A DNA stretch of 64,000 nt from Pseudoxanthomonas mexicana (lineage in GTDB: Bacteria > Pseudomonadota > Gammaproteobacteria > Xanthomonadales > Xanthomonadaceae): the NCBI RefSeq assembly GCF_001556105.1, contig NZ_LSIF01000025.1, forward strand, positions 1 to 64,000. The letters are read 5' to 3'. Both the position numbers and the translations under genes were made by a program. This document shows, in pieces, positions 46,002 to 55,203 of the stretch; position 1 is the stretch's first letter; each line of letters opens with the position of its first letter. The notes under the pieces are model-generated. The model worked only from the letters and a program-made list of their open reading frames with translations. It did not search any database and was not told where the DNA came from.

Positions 46002-46523
46002 ATGCAACGCGATATTCTGGTCACCCTGCAAGCAGAACATGACGCCCTTCGCGGGCTGTTTCAGGAAATCAATTCCACCACCGATCGGGCGAAGAAGAAG
46101 CGCACCGAGCTGCTCAAGGACATCGAGGCCGCGCTCATTCCCCATGCCAAGTGGGAAGAGCTGCACTTCTATCCGGCTTTCAAGGAACGTGCCGATCGCG
46201 ATGGCCTGAAAACCCATGCCGAAGCCGTCATCGAACACCAGGCTGTGGAGTTGACCGTGCTGCCCGAGGTCAAGGCCAGTGATGTGGAAACACCGCGCTT
46301 TGCCGGTGCGGCTAAGGTGCTGGGCGAGATGGTCGACCACCACGCGACCGAGGAAGAGACGACCATGTTCAAGATGGCGCGCAAGCTGTTCTCTGCCAAG
46401 GAACGCGCCGAGCTGGATGTGCAGTACGAACAGTGGAAGGCCTCGCCTGCCTCAAAGGCCGTCATGACCCATGCCGAGGTCAAGACCGGCCTGAAAGCGG
46501 TGATCAAGAAGATCATCCCCTAG
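46002..46523 (+). CDS. Hemerythrin HHE-domain protein
   Basis: 173 residues. Diiron ligands are recognisable in LQAEHDALRGLFQEI, LIPHAKWEELHFYPAF and HAEAVIEHQAVEL, and in MVDHHATEEETTMFKMAR (H-x3-E-E). A cytosolic helical bundle that senses or buffers oxygen, NO or iron. Followed five bases later by the unknown gene at 46528. Confidence 0.9.
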   Translation: MQRDILVTLQAEHDALRGLFQEINSTTDRAKKKRTELLKDIEAALIPHAKWEELHFYPAFKERADRDGLKTHAEAVIEHQAVELTVLPEVKASDVETPRFAGAAKVLGEMVDHHATEEETTMFKMARKLFSAKERAELDVQYEQWKASPASKAVMTHAEVKTGLKAVIKKIIP

Positions 46524-46527
46524 TTCC

Positions 46528-47328
46528 GTGGAACAGCTGTACGTTCTTGACGGAGATCCTCCCGAGGACGATCTAACGCCCCCGCTTCTGGGGGCGTCTT
46601 ACTATCTGGAAACCGGGGATTTTCTGGGCCTGCTCGAATGCCTGGCCCTGTTGGTTCATCTGGTCGCCCACTCGCCCTCGCCCGAACTGCTGCAGGCCGA
46701 CGAGGCGGAGGTGCTGCGCAGGATTGAACAGTTCCACGTCAATGAGCTGGTCACCATGCACCAGACCTTGGTGAGTAGCGAACTGGCCACTTCGGCCGCC
46801 TTCCACGACATGGCCGGAGTGCATGCCTGTTGCCGCGCAGCCGAGTTTCGGCAACGCGCCCGCCTGCTTGAAGTCTTGAATGCGATACGCCCGGCAAGGG
46901 GCTGGACGCTGCGCGCAGAGTGGGAGGCCGTGCAGATCTCGGGCCACCGCCTGTTCCAAGCCTCGGCAATCTTCGTGGCCTGGCTACACCAGCGCTTTGC
47001 ACTGCACTACTGGAGCCGCGATCCCCGCCAAGGCCATTGCACCCCGCCCCACGAGAACACGGCAATCTGGCCCTATACGCTACGCGCTCTGGCACAGGGC
47101 CCGGCCCCGATCATCCGGCGCACGCGCCTAGCCGGCTGGCGCGCCGATGATGCACGCCAAGGCACGGTGCACGCCACGTTGTTGGTGGTACCGGCGTTGC
47201 GTAATCCGGCCACGATGCTGGAGGCGTTGCGCGCATGCCGCTCTGCCTGCAGCGGGCCGTTTCATCGAAAGCCGGCCCACGCCCAAGGCGTCTTCATTAC
47301 CGAACTGGGCTTTGAACCGGATCGTTGA
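46528..47328 (+). CDS. Hypothetical protein (266 aa), hemerythrin operon partner
   Basis: GTG start at 46528, five bases after the hemerythrin stop, so likely co-transcribed. The N-terminal half is helical (YYLETGDFLGLLECLALLVHLVAH, EVLRRIEQFHVNELVTMHQ, AFHDMAGVHACCRAAEF). The C-terminal part includes RRTRLAGWRADDARQGTVHATLLVVPALRNPATML. I recognise no family. The stop lies just before a strong hairpin shared with katE. Confidence 0.65.
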   Translation: MEQLYVLDGDPPEDDLTPPLLGASYYLETGDFLGLLECLALLVHLVAHSPSPELLQADEAEVLRRIEQFHVNELVTMHQTLVSSELATSAAFHDMAGVHACCRAAEFRQRARLLEVLNAIRPARGWTLRAEWEAVQISGHRLFQASAIFVAWLHQRFALHYWSRDPRQGHCTPPHENTAIWPYTLRALAQGPAPIIRRTRLAGWRADDARQGTVHATLLVVPALRNPATMLEALRACRSACSGPFHRKPAHAQGVFITELGFEPDR

Positions 47329-47331
47329 AAC

Positions 47332-47362
47332 CGGTGGCTCACCCCAGTTGGATGAGCCACCG
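47332..47362. terminator. Bidirectional hairpin between the hemerythrin operon and katE
   Basis: CGGTGGCTCA (47332-47341) pairs perfectly with TGAGCCACCG (47353-47362) across an 11-base loop, located between two convergent stops (47328 and 47369). It lacks a long T tract on either side, so rho-independent termination is likely but may be inefficient. Confidence 0.6.
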
Positions 47363-47368
47363 TTCGGA

Positions 47369-49762
47369 TCAGACCATCGGAGGATCGGTTTCCCGGCCGA
47401 AATGCTTGTGCTGGGCCAACGCCTTCAGGAACTGGTCGATGACATCGTCCTTCGGCTCACTCTGCAGCAACAGGCCAGGATCCTGCTCATCGTTGAGGAT
47501 GCCAGCGCCTTCCACAAAGGCCACGGCTTCGCCTAACGCCGCGATGGTCTTCAGGTGGCGGAACTGATCCTTGACGAACTCGGCCGCCCGCCCGTCCCGG
47601 GCCCACGCTTTGGCCGTGCCCTCCCCATCCGGAATGATCACCCCGTCAAACAGGACCGAGGGCTCGTTCTCAAAGGAGGCGTCAGCATCGAGCTCGCTGC
47701 CATCCTTGGCCGTGTACAGACCTACCCGATGCCCGACCAATCGGCCCACGGCGCCGGCGGCCAGCAGTGCCTGCTGCGCCGCAGCGACTTGGTCACCATC
47801 CACGCCATCGCCCACAAAGATGGCAACCTTGCGCGTGGACACGCCGGCGTTGCCCGGACGGGCAAATATGGACAGCGGCTGTGAGCTGGTGACCTCGGCT
47901 TTCGGCGGCTTGGGCAGCGCCCGTGGCATCGCCTCAGGCAGCGGCATGCCCAGGCCTTCGGCGACCTGTGCGGCGAGCTCTTCGGACGCGTTACGCAGCA
48001 TGGAGACCACACGCTGCCGGATGGCCGGCACCGTCAGCTTGGAGAGCTCAAAGCGGAAGGCGGCGGCGATATGCGCCTGCTCCACCGGGCTTTGGCTGTT
48101 GAAGAACAGGGCCGCCTGGTTGAAGTGCTCGGCGAATTTTTCCGGCTTGCCCCGCACCTCGTCCTGCTCCACCGGCTCGGGGAACGACACAAAGCCCGCC
48201 GCACCGGCCTGGAACGGACATCCACCGCCCAGGGAGTTCGGCTCATAGGCCACCCGGCCGCGGTGGATGGCCTGGCGATGCATGCCGTCACGCTGGTTGT
48301 TGTGAACCGGGGCGATGGGCGCGTTGATCGGGATCTCATGAAAGTTCGGACCGCCCAGGCGCGAGATCTGCGTATCCACGTACGAGTGGATGCGTCCGGC
48401 CAGCAGCGGATCGTTGGTGAAGTCGATACCGGGAATCACGTGCGCCGTGCAGAAGGCGACCTGCTCGGTCTCGGCGAAGAAGTTGTCCGGATTGCGGTTA
48501 AGCACCATCCGGCCCAAGGGCTGGATCGGCACCAGTTCTTCGGGGATCAGTTTGGTCGAGTCGAGTACGTCGAAGGAGAAGCGCTCGGCTTGTTCTTCGG
48601 AAAACACCTGCACACCCAGTTCCCATTCCGGATAGGCACCGGCCTCGATGGCTTCCCACAGATCGCGCCGATGGAAATCCGGATCGGCACCCGAAATCTT
48701 CACCGCTTCGTCCCACAGCAGGGCGTGCGTGCCTTGCAGCGGTGTCCAATGGAACTTGACGAAGGACGACTGACCCTGCTCGTTGACGAAGCGGAAGGTA
48801 TGAACGCCAAAGCCCTGCATCATCCGATAGCTGCGCGGGATGGCCCTATCGGACATCAGCCACATCAGCATGTGGGTGGATTCAGGCATCAGGGACACGA
48901 AGTCCCAGAACGTATCGTGGGCCGAGGCAGCTTGCGGCATGGCGTGATGCGGCTCGGGTTTGACCGCATGGACCAGATCCGGGAACTTCATCGCATCCTG
49001 GATGAAGAACACCGGCATGTTGTTGCCCACCAGGTCCCAATTGCCTTCATCGGTGTAGAACTTGACCGCAAAGCCGCGCACGTCGCGGGCGGTGTCCTTA
49101 CTTCCGCGCTCACCGGCCACGGTGGAGAAGCGGACGAACACCGGGGTGATCTTGCCCGCTTCCTGGAACGGGGCGGCACGGGTGAGCTTAGTCTGCTTTT
49201 TGTAGCACTCGAAGAACCCGTGTGCCGCCGATCCGCGCGCATGCACGATGCGTTCGGGAATGCGCTCGTGGTCGAAGTGGGTGATCTTCTCGCGCAGGAT
49301 GAAATCCTTGAGCAGCGCAGGCCCACGCAAGCCGGCCTTGAGCGAGTTCTGGTTGTCCGCCACCGGTACGCCCAGGTTCGTGGTCAGGCGTTGGCCGCTG
49401 CTGTCCACACGCACCCGATCCAGCGACCCCACCGTGGGATTGGCACCTTCGGCCGCGCGCGAGCCCACCTTGTCCGAGGTATTGGTTTCGGCCAGCGTGC
49501 TGGCCGTGGCCAAGGCAGACGGCGGGATGACCTGTGTGCCTTCGGGAGGATCGATCGCGCCTGCCCGGCCGTGCTCTGCGGCCTTGTTTTCGTTGAAGGG
49601 CATTTCCGCCGCAGTGGCTTCCACCTCGGCCGCCTGTTCAGCGGCCATGTCGGGCGATCCCAAGGCCGGGGCGCGGGAGGCGGCACTGTCGGAGTTGCGC
49701 GCAGCCGAGGCGCCGGCGACGTCTTTCTTGGATTTTGGCGTAGGCTTGCGTGAGGTGGCCAT
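47369..49762 (-). CDS. katE: Large-subunit catalase HPII (KatE)
   Basis: 797 residues. A poorly conserved Lys/Ala/Glu-rich N-terminus (1-90) precedes the catalase core: [23 protein letters not shown] (catalytic His), [42 protein letters not shown] (Asn), [25 protein letters not shown] (haem Tyr), and [10 protein letters not shown]. The C-terminal 150 residues ([35 protein letters not shown]) form the DJ-1/PfpI-like domain that marks the HPII class. It dismutates H2O2 in the cytosol and is usually stationary-phase (RpoS) regulated. Confidence 0.97.
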   Translation of the reverse strand: MATSRKPTPKSKKDVAGASAARNSDSAASRAPALGSPDMAAEQAAEVEATAAEMPFNENKAAEHGRAGAIDPPEGTQVIPPSALATASTLAETNTSDKVGSRAAEGANPTVGSLDRVRVDSSGQRLTTNLGVPVADNQNSLKAGLRGPALLKDFILREKITHFDHERIPERIVHARGSAAHGFFECYKKQTKLTRAAPFQEAGKITPVFVRFSTVAGERGSKDTARDVRGFAVKFYTDEGNWDLVGNNMPVFFIQDAMKFPDLVHAVKPEPHHAMPQAASAHDTFWDFVSLMPESTHMLMWLMSDRAIPRSYRMMQGFGVHTFRFVNEQGQSSFVKFHWTPLQGTHALLWDEAVKISGADPDFHRRDLWEAIEAGAYPEWELGVQVFSEEQAERFSFDVLDSTKLIPEELVPIQPLGRMVLNRNPDNFFAETEQVAFCTAHVIPGIDFTNDPLLAGRIHSYVDTQISRLGGPNFHEIPINAPIAPVHNNQRDGMHRQAIHRGRVAYEPNSLGGGCPFQAGAAGFVSFPEPVEQDEVRGKPEKFAEHFNQAALFFNSQSPVEQAHIAAAFRFELSKLTVPAIRQRVVSMLRNASEELAAQVAEGLGMPLPEAMPRALPKPPKAEVTSSQPLSIFARPGNAGVSTRKVAIFVGDGVDGDQVAAAQQALLAAGAVGRLVGHRVGLYTAKDGSELDADASFENEPSVLFDGVIIPDGEGTAKAWARDGRAAEFVKDQFRHLKTIAALGEAVAFVEGAGILNDEQDPGLLLQSEPKDDVIDQFLKALAQHKHFGRETDPPMV

Positions 49763-49822
49763 GAGTGCATTTCCTGATGATGCGACCTGATCCCAGCGGG
49801 GTCAGGTCAAAGTGGGAATAGA

Positions 49823-49846
49823 AAAGCCCGCCAATCGGCGGGCTTT
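49823..49846 (-). terminator. Rho-independent terminator of the ferritin-like gene
   Basis: AAAGCCCGCC and GGCGGGCTTT (10-bp perfect stem) with an AATC loop, directly followed on the minus strand by a T-rich TTTTC. It lies 3 bases beyond the stop of the gene at 49850-50458 and upstream of katE's start region. Confidence 0.9.
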
Positions 49847-49849
49847 GCG

Positions 49850-50458
49850 TTACAGCATGTCTTCGCGCGCCTGCTCGGCCCGGACTGCGCCAATGGCCGT
49901 TTCGACCTTCTTGACCTCTTCCGGAGGCGGCAGCACGGCCGGCATGCCTAGGCTCTGGATCCACAGCTCACGACACCAACCTTTGGTGTGATAGAGGTGG
50001 TGGTCTTCGTCTTCCTCGACCTCGTCGTAGGCCGCCTTGAGGACTTGGGCCACCTTGTCATCGGCCGATTCGGCCACCTTGCCGATCAACTCCCAATTGG
50101 AGTGATCCTTGGTCTCAGCCAGCACCACGCACTCGCAGGCCACCAGTTCGGCGGCTGCGGCATCCGCGTTGGCTTGGGCCATTTCGATCGCAGTCACCAG
50201 GGCAGCGCCGTTATGAGCGCAGACTTCGCGACCGGGGCTCATCTCTTCGGTGTCCATGCCCAGATCGGCGAAGACCTTGGTCAATACTTCTTCGTGATGC
50301 TGGGTCTCTTCCAGGTACTCCTGCCACTCCTTGCGCAGGTCGTCGTTGACGGCGGCCTGGATGGCGGCCGTGTAAATCTTGATACCGCCGCGTTCGGTCT
50401 CTAATGCCTGTAGAAGCAGTTCTTTGACACCGGCTTTGTCGTAACCCTTGCTTGCCAT
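49850..50458 (-). CDS. Ferritin-like diiron protein
   Basis: 202 residues from ATG 50458 (ATGGAGTCAGCA upstream). A four-helix ferritin-like layout with candidate metal ligands in ALETERGGIKIYTAAIQ, EETQHHEEVLTKVFADLG, AAELVACECVVLAETKDHSNWEL and DEVEEDEDHHLYHTKGW. The family is common in Xanthomonadaceae and Pseudomonas as a stress-associated protein beside katE and DUF6766 genes; iron storage or peroxide handling is assumed from the fold, not shown. A decayed paralogue is found at 16762-17190. Confidence 0.85.
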   Translation of the reverse strand: MASKGYDKAGVKELLLQALETERGGIKIYTAAIQAAVNDDLRKEWQEYLEETQHHEEVLTKVFADLGMDTEEMSPGREVCAHNGAALVTAIEMAQANADAAAAELVACECVVLAETKDHSNWELIGKVAESADDKVAQVLKAAYDEVEEDEDHHLYHTKGWCRELWIQSLGMPAVLPPPEEVKKVETAIGAVRAEQAREDML

Positions 50459-50582
50459 TGCTGACTCCATTAGCTGGGGATGATCAGAAATATTTACGCG
50501 AGTGATGCCAACACATTGTGAAAAGTTTCCCTTCACTTTTTGTGGACCGACCCGAGAGCAACCTCCGGTCCCCGGAGGGCTT

Positions 50583-51242
50583 ATGGTCGCCACACACACC
50601 ACGTTCTTTCAGAGGAACGGTCTATCGATCTTGGTGCTGCTTTTCATGCTGGCCACCTGGCTTGGTCAGATCCTGACCGGCCATGTGGTCTACAACCAGG
50701 AGCTCACCCAAGCTGGCGGCGCCGAGATTTCGTTGCTGGCCTATCTGGGCAGTGGTCACTTTGTCTCGGCGACCTTCGAGAACTGGGAGAGCGAATTCCT
50801 GCAGATGGGCATGTACGTATTGCTAAGCGTGTCGCTTCGGCAAAAGGGCTCCGCTGAATCGCGCCCGCTCGATCCAAATCAGGAAAATGAACGCATTGAG
50901 TCGGGGGCACTCCCATGGCCCGTGCGTGCGGGAGGACTATGGCTCAAGCTGTACGAGCACTCGCTCGCCATTGCGTTTGGCGGGTTATTCCTGCTGTCCT
51001 TCGTGCTGCATCTGGAGGGCAGCTGGCGCCATGAGAATGTGCAGCGCCAGCTAGAGGGCGAACTGCCGCTGAGGGTGTGGGATCACCTGGCCAGTGCACA
51101 GTTCTGGTTCGAGTCGTTTCAGAACTGGCAGAGCGAATTCTTGGCCGTGGCCTCGTTAGTGCTGCTGACCATTTTCCTGCGCCAGAAGGATTCCCCGCAG
51201 TCCAAGCCGGTTAGCGCGCCTCACCGTCAGACCGGCACCTAG
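50583..51242 (+). CDS. DUF6766 membrane protein
   Basis: 219 residues from ATG 50583 (CCGGAGGGCTT upstream). Four membrane helices (FFQRNGLSILVLLFMLATWLGQ, FLQMGMYVLLSVSL, YEHSLAIAFGGLFLLSFVLHL, FLAVASLVLLTIFLRQ). The halves are internal repeats: SGHFVSATFENWESEFLQMG resembles SAQFWFESFQNWQSEFLAVA. Function unknown; often linked to stress genes. Divergent from the ferritin-like gene and followed by the isochorismatase gene. Confidence 0.85.
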   Translation: MVATHTTFFQRNGLSILVLLFMLATWLGQILTGHVVYNQELTQAGGAEISLLAYLGSGHFVSATFENWESEFLQMGMYVLLSVSLRQKGSAESRPLDPNQENERIESGALPWPVRAGGLWLKLYEHSLAIAFGGLFLLSFVLHLEGSWRHENVQRQLEGELPLRVWDHLASAQFWFESFQNWQSEFLAVASLVLLTIFLRQKDSPQSKPVSAPHRQTGT

Positions 51243-51252
51243 GCACGCTTCC

Positions 51253-51807
51253 ATGCGCCCTGCCCTGCTGATCATCGACATGATCAATCGGTTCGACTTC
51301 GATGGTGGGGCGGCGCTGGCGCGCCACGCCCTCAAGGCCACCGCGTCGATTCAGGCGCTGCGCGCCTCGTTTCACGCCCACGATTGGCCGGTGCTGTTCG
51401 TCAATGACAACTTCATGGACTGGAACTGCGAGTTTTCCGATCTGGTAGCCAGTTGTCGTCAGCTTCCGGATGCGCCCGGCCAGATCGCCACGGCGCTGGA
51501 GCCGCATTCGAGCGATTACTACGTGCTCAAACCCCGGCACTCGGCGTTCCTGTGTACGGTTCTTCCCGCCATTCTTGCCGATCTGGGCGCCAAGACCCTG
51601 GTGATCGCGGGCGTAGCCACCGACTCCTGCGTGCTAGCCACCGTGCAAGACGCTCACATGCGCGGCTACACCCTGCACGTGCCGCGGGATGGCGTCGCTG
51701 CCAAGAGCACCGCCCGATCAACGCGGGCACTGGCGTTGATGGAAGATGCCATGCAGATCGATACGCGGCCGACCAAAACGCTGATCCGTAGTCTGCTGGC
51801 CCAATAG
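51253..51807 (+). CDS. Isochorismatase-family cysteine hydrolase
   Basis: 184 residues, eleven bases after the DUF6766 stop. Catalytic Asp in LLIIDMINRFDF, a Lys in VLKPRHSAF, and the nucleophile Cys in VIAGVATDSCVLATVQDA: the conserved Asp-Lys-Cys triad. Cytosolic amidase or hydrolase of unknown substrate (nicotinamidase-like or ureidoacrylate-like). Confidence 0.88.
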   Translation: MRPALLIIDMINRFDFDGGAALARHALKATASIQALRASFHAHDWPVLFVNDNFMDWNCEFSDLVASCRQLPDAPGQIATALEPHSSDYYVLKPRHSAFLCTVLPAILADLGAKTLVIAGVATDSCVLATVQDAHMRGYTLHVPRDGVAAKSTARSTRALALMEDAMQIDTRPTKTLIRSLLAQ

Positions 51808-51815
51808 AGTCACAC

Positions 51816-52610
51816 CTATCGGGAGACTTGAATCCAAGTCGGCGCGTGGTCGCTGGCCTTGTCCTGCAATCGGACCCACCGGTCCACCCCTGCCTTTTTC
51901 AAGCGCTTGGCCAAGACCGGGTTAAGTAGCAAGTGGTCAATGCGCAGACCGCGATCGCGCTCGGCGTGCCGTCGAAAGTAGTCCCAGAAGGTGTAGATAC
52001 CGCTGCCCGGTCCATGCATCTTCAGCAGGCTATCGGTCCAGCCTTGTCCTAACAGGCGGGCATACTCCTGACGCGACTCCGGCTGCAGCAAGGCATCGCG
52101 CCGCCATCCCTTGGGATCGTAGATGTCCTCATCGGTCGGCACGACATTGAAATCGCCAATCAACGCGACCGGATGCGGTAGATCCACCAGCGTCTTGGCA
52201 TGTCGATAGAGCCGCCCCATCCACTTGAGTTTGTAGTCGAACTTCGAGCCCGGCTGCGGATTGCCGTTGGGCAGATACAGGCAGCCGACGACAATGCCGT
52301 GAATGGCCGCCTCGATATAGCGGCTCTGCACATCCTTCGTGTCCCAAGGCAAACCCCGCCGGCTCTCCACCGGGTCCTGCCCGCGGGCCAAGAGCGCGAC
52401 CCCGTTCCAGGAGCGTTGACCCTGCCAGATGCAGCCATAGCCGGCATCGCGAATCGCACTCTCCGGGAAGGCACCGTCCAGGGCCTTGAGCTCCTGCAGG
52501 CCGACAATGTCGGGCTTTTCCTTGTCCAGCCACGCCAGCAGATGCGGCAACCGACTGGAAATACCGTTGACGTTGAACGTGGCGATCTTCAGCAATTTCT
52601 TGGTAGCCAT
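51816..52610 (-). CDS. xthA: Exonuclease III family AP endonuclease
   Basis: 264 residues from ATG 52610 (MATKKLLKIATFNVNGI). Endonuclease/exonuclease/phosphatase family: metal-binding NVNG, KPDIVGLQELKA (Glu), YKLKWMGRLYRHA, VALIGDFNVVPTDEDIYDP (Asp/Asn), GLRIDHLLLNP and SDHAPTWIQ (catalytic His). It acts on abasic sites and 3' blocks, complementing the glycosylase and Ku/LigD genes. A GTG at 52637 overlaps the upstream SDR stop. Confidence 0.92.
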   Translation of the reverse strand: MATKKLLKIATFNVNGISSRLPHLLAWLDKEKPDIVGLQELKALDGAFPESAIRDAGYGCIWQGQRSWNGVALLARGQDPVESRRGLPWDTKDVQSRYIEAAIHGIVVGCLYLPNGNPQPGSKFDYKLKWMGRLYRHAKTLVDLPHPVALIGDFNVVPTDEDIYDPKGWRRDALLQPESRQEYARLLGQGWTDSLLKMHGPGSGIYTFWDYFRRHAERDRGLRIDHLLLNPVLAKRLKKAGVDRWVRLQDKASDHAPTWIQVSR

Positions 52611-52633
52611 GGCAATACCCCGAGCGCGTCGGC

Positions 52634-53527
52634 TCACTTGCTCGGCGGGGTGCCGTAAATTCGCCCCGAGTGCCCGGCTTCGAACAATGTGCCTTCCGGA
52701 TTGCGGGGCGGCTCGTCCTTCTGCTGCCGCTTGGCCTGCATGGCACTCATGCGATCGGCCAAGCGTGGCATCAGGTTGGCCATCAGCGTATTCATCTTGG
52801 ACATCGCGCCGACCTTGACGTCGCGCCCGCCGTCGGTGGCCGCCTCCAGAATGGCTTCGGCCACGCGGTGCGGATCGATCTGCGGCGAGGGCAACTTGGG
52901 TTCCTTGTCCATGTAGTTGCGGGCGTGCTCTGGATACGGGGTGTTTACCGCAGTGGGCTGAATCAGTGTGATGGACACCGGTGCTTCTTCAACCAACGCG
53001 GTCTCCACCCGCAGCGCATCGGTGAAGCCTTTCACGGCGTGCTTGCTGGTGCTGTACATACCCTGCAGAGGCACGACGGCATCGGAGACCTCGCTGCCCA
53101 CGTTGATCAGCGCTCCGCCGCTTTGCTTCAGGTACGGCAGGGCCGCCAAACTGCCGTACACCAGGCCCCAGAAGTTGGTCTCGAACAAGCGCCGGTTATC
53201 GGCATCGGCGATGTCCTCGATGCGGCCGTAGATGGCCACGCCGGCGTTGTTGACCCAAGTATCAATGCGACCAAAGCGGGCCACCACCACGTCCGCTGCG
53301 TTGAGCACGGACGCCTGATCGGCGACATCCAGCGGCAAGGCCAGCGCTTGACCGCCCTCGCCCTCGATGCTCATGACGATCTCATTGAGCGTTTCCTTGC
53401 TACGGGCGATCAGGGCGACCTTGGCACACTGCTCAGCGGCGGCGATCGCCGTGGCCAAGCCAATACCGCTGCTGGCGCCGGTGATCACCATGACCTGCTC
53501 ATTCAGTGGCTTCAAGGTATGGGACAT
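52634..53527 (-). CDS. SDR-family oxidoreductase
   Basis: 297 residues from ATG 53527 (GCCGGAGCCGAC upstream). Cofactor loop TGASSGIGLATAIA, NNAGVAIYGRIEDI, catalytic YSTSKHAVKGF. The C-terminal part (LPSPQIDPHRVAEAILEAATDGGRDVKVG) is typical of classical SDRs with a C-terminal extension of about 100 residues. Substrate unknown. It overlaps or abuts xthA. Confidence 0.9.
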   Translation of the reverse strand: MSHTLKPLNEQVMVITGASSGIGLATAIAAAEQCAKVALIARSKETLNEIVMSIEGEGGQALALPLDVADQASVLNAADVVVARFGRIDTWVNNAGVAIYGRIEDIADADNRRLFETNFWGLVYGSLAALPYLKQSGGALINVGSEVSDAVVPLQGMYSTSKHAVKGFTDALRVETALVEEAPVSITLIQPTAVNTPYPEHARNYMDKEPKLPSPQIDPHRVAEAILEAATDGGRDVKVGAMSKMNTLMANLMPRLADRMSAMQAKRQQKDEPPRNPEGTLFEAGHSGRIYGTPPSK

Positions 53528-53650
53528 GTCGGCTCCGGCATCAGGGGGAAGTGCCAGTGCACCTGAGCCCTCGTCATCCGGTCGTGAACACACTGTCCCG
53601 CCATATAGACATGGCGCACACGCAGGCGGGCATTCAATACGCTCACCTAG

Positions 53651-53842
<192 letters not shown>

Positions 53843-54868
53843 TCAGAACCAGCGGCGGCGTCGGCCCAGCAGGATGGACCCTGCGGCCAGGACCAGCATC
53901 AACACAACGGCCACCGTAAAGCCCAGCACGCCCGTCTTGAAGAACGGGGCCTCGAAGTTCATGCCCAAGATGCCGCCGATCACCGCAAGCACGCCGATGA
54001 CCACCGTCACGAAGGTCAGAATCTTCATCGTCTCATTGGCGACCAGCGCGGTTTGGCTGCTAAACAGCTCAAAGCTACCGACCACCAGATCGCGCGCGTT
54101 CTCCACCATGTCCATCGCCCGCTCGTAGTGAGCATCCAAGGCGCGGAAGTGCCGATCGGTCTGCTCGTCTTCCTCAGGCCGAAAGTCCGGACGTGGCAGC
54201 GCCGTAAAAACGATCCGATGCGGGGCCAGCATCCTGCGCAGGCGCGAAGCGCCCTTACGCAGCGTGCGCAACTCAGGCACGCAATCGCGCGGGTTGGTGG
54301 ACAGGATGTCCACCTCCAGTCGCTCGACCGCCAGTTCAAAGCGGGAGACCGCTTCAAAGTAGGTTCCCAAGTGCCAGTCCAACAGGGCGGCCACGAAGCT
54401 GCCTGAGCCGAGTGTGCCCATCCCGCCGCGGCAACGCTTGCCTTCCTTGAAGCTCTCCAAAAACTCCACCGGCGTGCGATGCAAGGTCAGGACCATGTTG
54501 GCTCCAGCAATGATCGTCAGCACGGTGCCGCTGTACTCATCGTTGGGCCCATCGGCCACGGCCACCACGCGCAGCCAGAAGCACCGGCCGCAGTTTTCCA
54601 GGGCCGGATTGGTTTGTGTACCCAGATAGCCGGCAATAGCCGCTTCAGGTAATGAGTACTGCCGGGCAATGGTCTGCAACACGGCCTCATCCGGATCCTG
54701 CAAATCGATCCACAACAGTTGCTCCTGGGCGGGGGACAAGCCCAGTACCTGGTCCAGTCGTTCGACCTCACGATTGCCCGCGACCGCATCAAAGAGCAGG
54801 GCGCGTACGGGTTCAGGGGCGGCGTGATCGGGTGATGCGGAAGGTGAGGCGGATGATGTGGATTTCAT
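53843..54868 (-). CDS. CorA-like divalent-metal transporter
   Basis: 341 residues. Long cytosolic N-terminal domain (about 1-275) followed by two membrane helices and the signature GMNFEAPFF (GMN motif) before the second helix. Helices are FVTVVIGVLAVIGGIL and GVLGFTVAVVLMLVLAAGSIL. The coiled stalk (HFRALDAHYERAMDMVENARDLVVGSFELFSSQTALVANETMKILT) is typical of zinc-exporting ZntB/CorA proteins. Likely Mg/Co/Zn transporter. The stop shares a junction with the end of the convergent 53666 gene. Confidence 0.85.
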   Translation of the reverse strand: MKSTSSASPSASPDHAAPEPVRALLFDAVAGNREVERLDQVLGLSPAQEQLLWIDLQDPDEAVLQTIARQYSLPEAAIAGYLGTQTNPALENCGRCFWLRVVAVADGPNDEYSGTVLTIIAGANMVLTLHRTPVEFLESFKEGKRCRGGMGTLGSGSFVAALLDWHLGTYFEAVSRFELAVERLEVDILSTNPRDCVPELRTLRKGASRLRRMLAPHRIVFTALPRPDFRPEEDEQTDRHFRALDAHYERAMDMVENARDLVVGSFELFSSQTALVANETMKILTFVTVVIGVLAVIGGILGMNFEAPFFKTGVLGFTVAVVLMLVLAAGSILLGRRRRWF

Positions 54869-54914
54869 CGTCGGTGTCTTACGGTGTTGGCGAGGCTAAA
54901 AGGGAGGAGCGGGA

Positions 54915-55181
54915 ATGTCGCCGGATGTCATTGGATGGGTGGCCTCGGCCATCTTGTTGGCCACCTTGATCAAGCAGATCCACAAGCAAGCGCAGGACGA
55001 GGATGCCGAAGGTGTCTCGCGCTGGCTGTTTCTCGGTCAGAGTGCGGCCTCCATCGGTTTCATCGTCTATAGCTGGCTCGTGGACAACTGGGTCTTCATC
55101 ACCACCAACTCCCTCATTCTGCTGACGGCTCTGATTGGCCAATGGGTCATGTGGCGAAAGCGTGGCCGTAAGCCTGCCTGA
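54915..55181 (+). CDS. SemiSWEET-like (PQ-loop) membrane protein
   Basis: 88 residues with three membrane helices (IGWVASAILLATLIKQI, GVSRWLFLGQSAASIGFIVYSWLV, FITTNSLILLTALIGQWVMW). Size and helix count match SemiSWEETs or PQ-loop half-transporters, which dimerise; the Gln/Asn residues near helix 2-3 would line the pore. Substrate unknown. AAGGGAGGAG-like sequence precedes ATG 54915. Confidence 0.8.
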   Translation: MSPDVIGWVASAILLATLIKQIHKQAQDEDAEGVSRWLFLGQSAASIGFIVYSWLVDNWVFITTNSLILLTALIGQWVMWRKRGRKPA

Positions 55182-55203
55182 CAAGCAGTGGCCGCCTCGA
55201 GGG

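Noticed and set aside
48071..49753. 560-aa plus-strand frame opposite katE
   Set aside because: It is antisense to the fully conserved katE. Its composition (His/Arg/Gly-rich) is that of a shadow frame.
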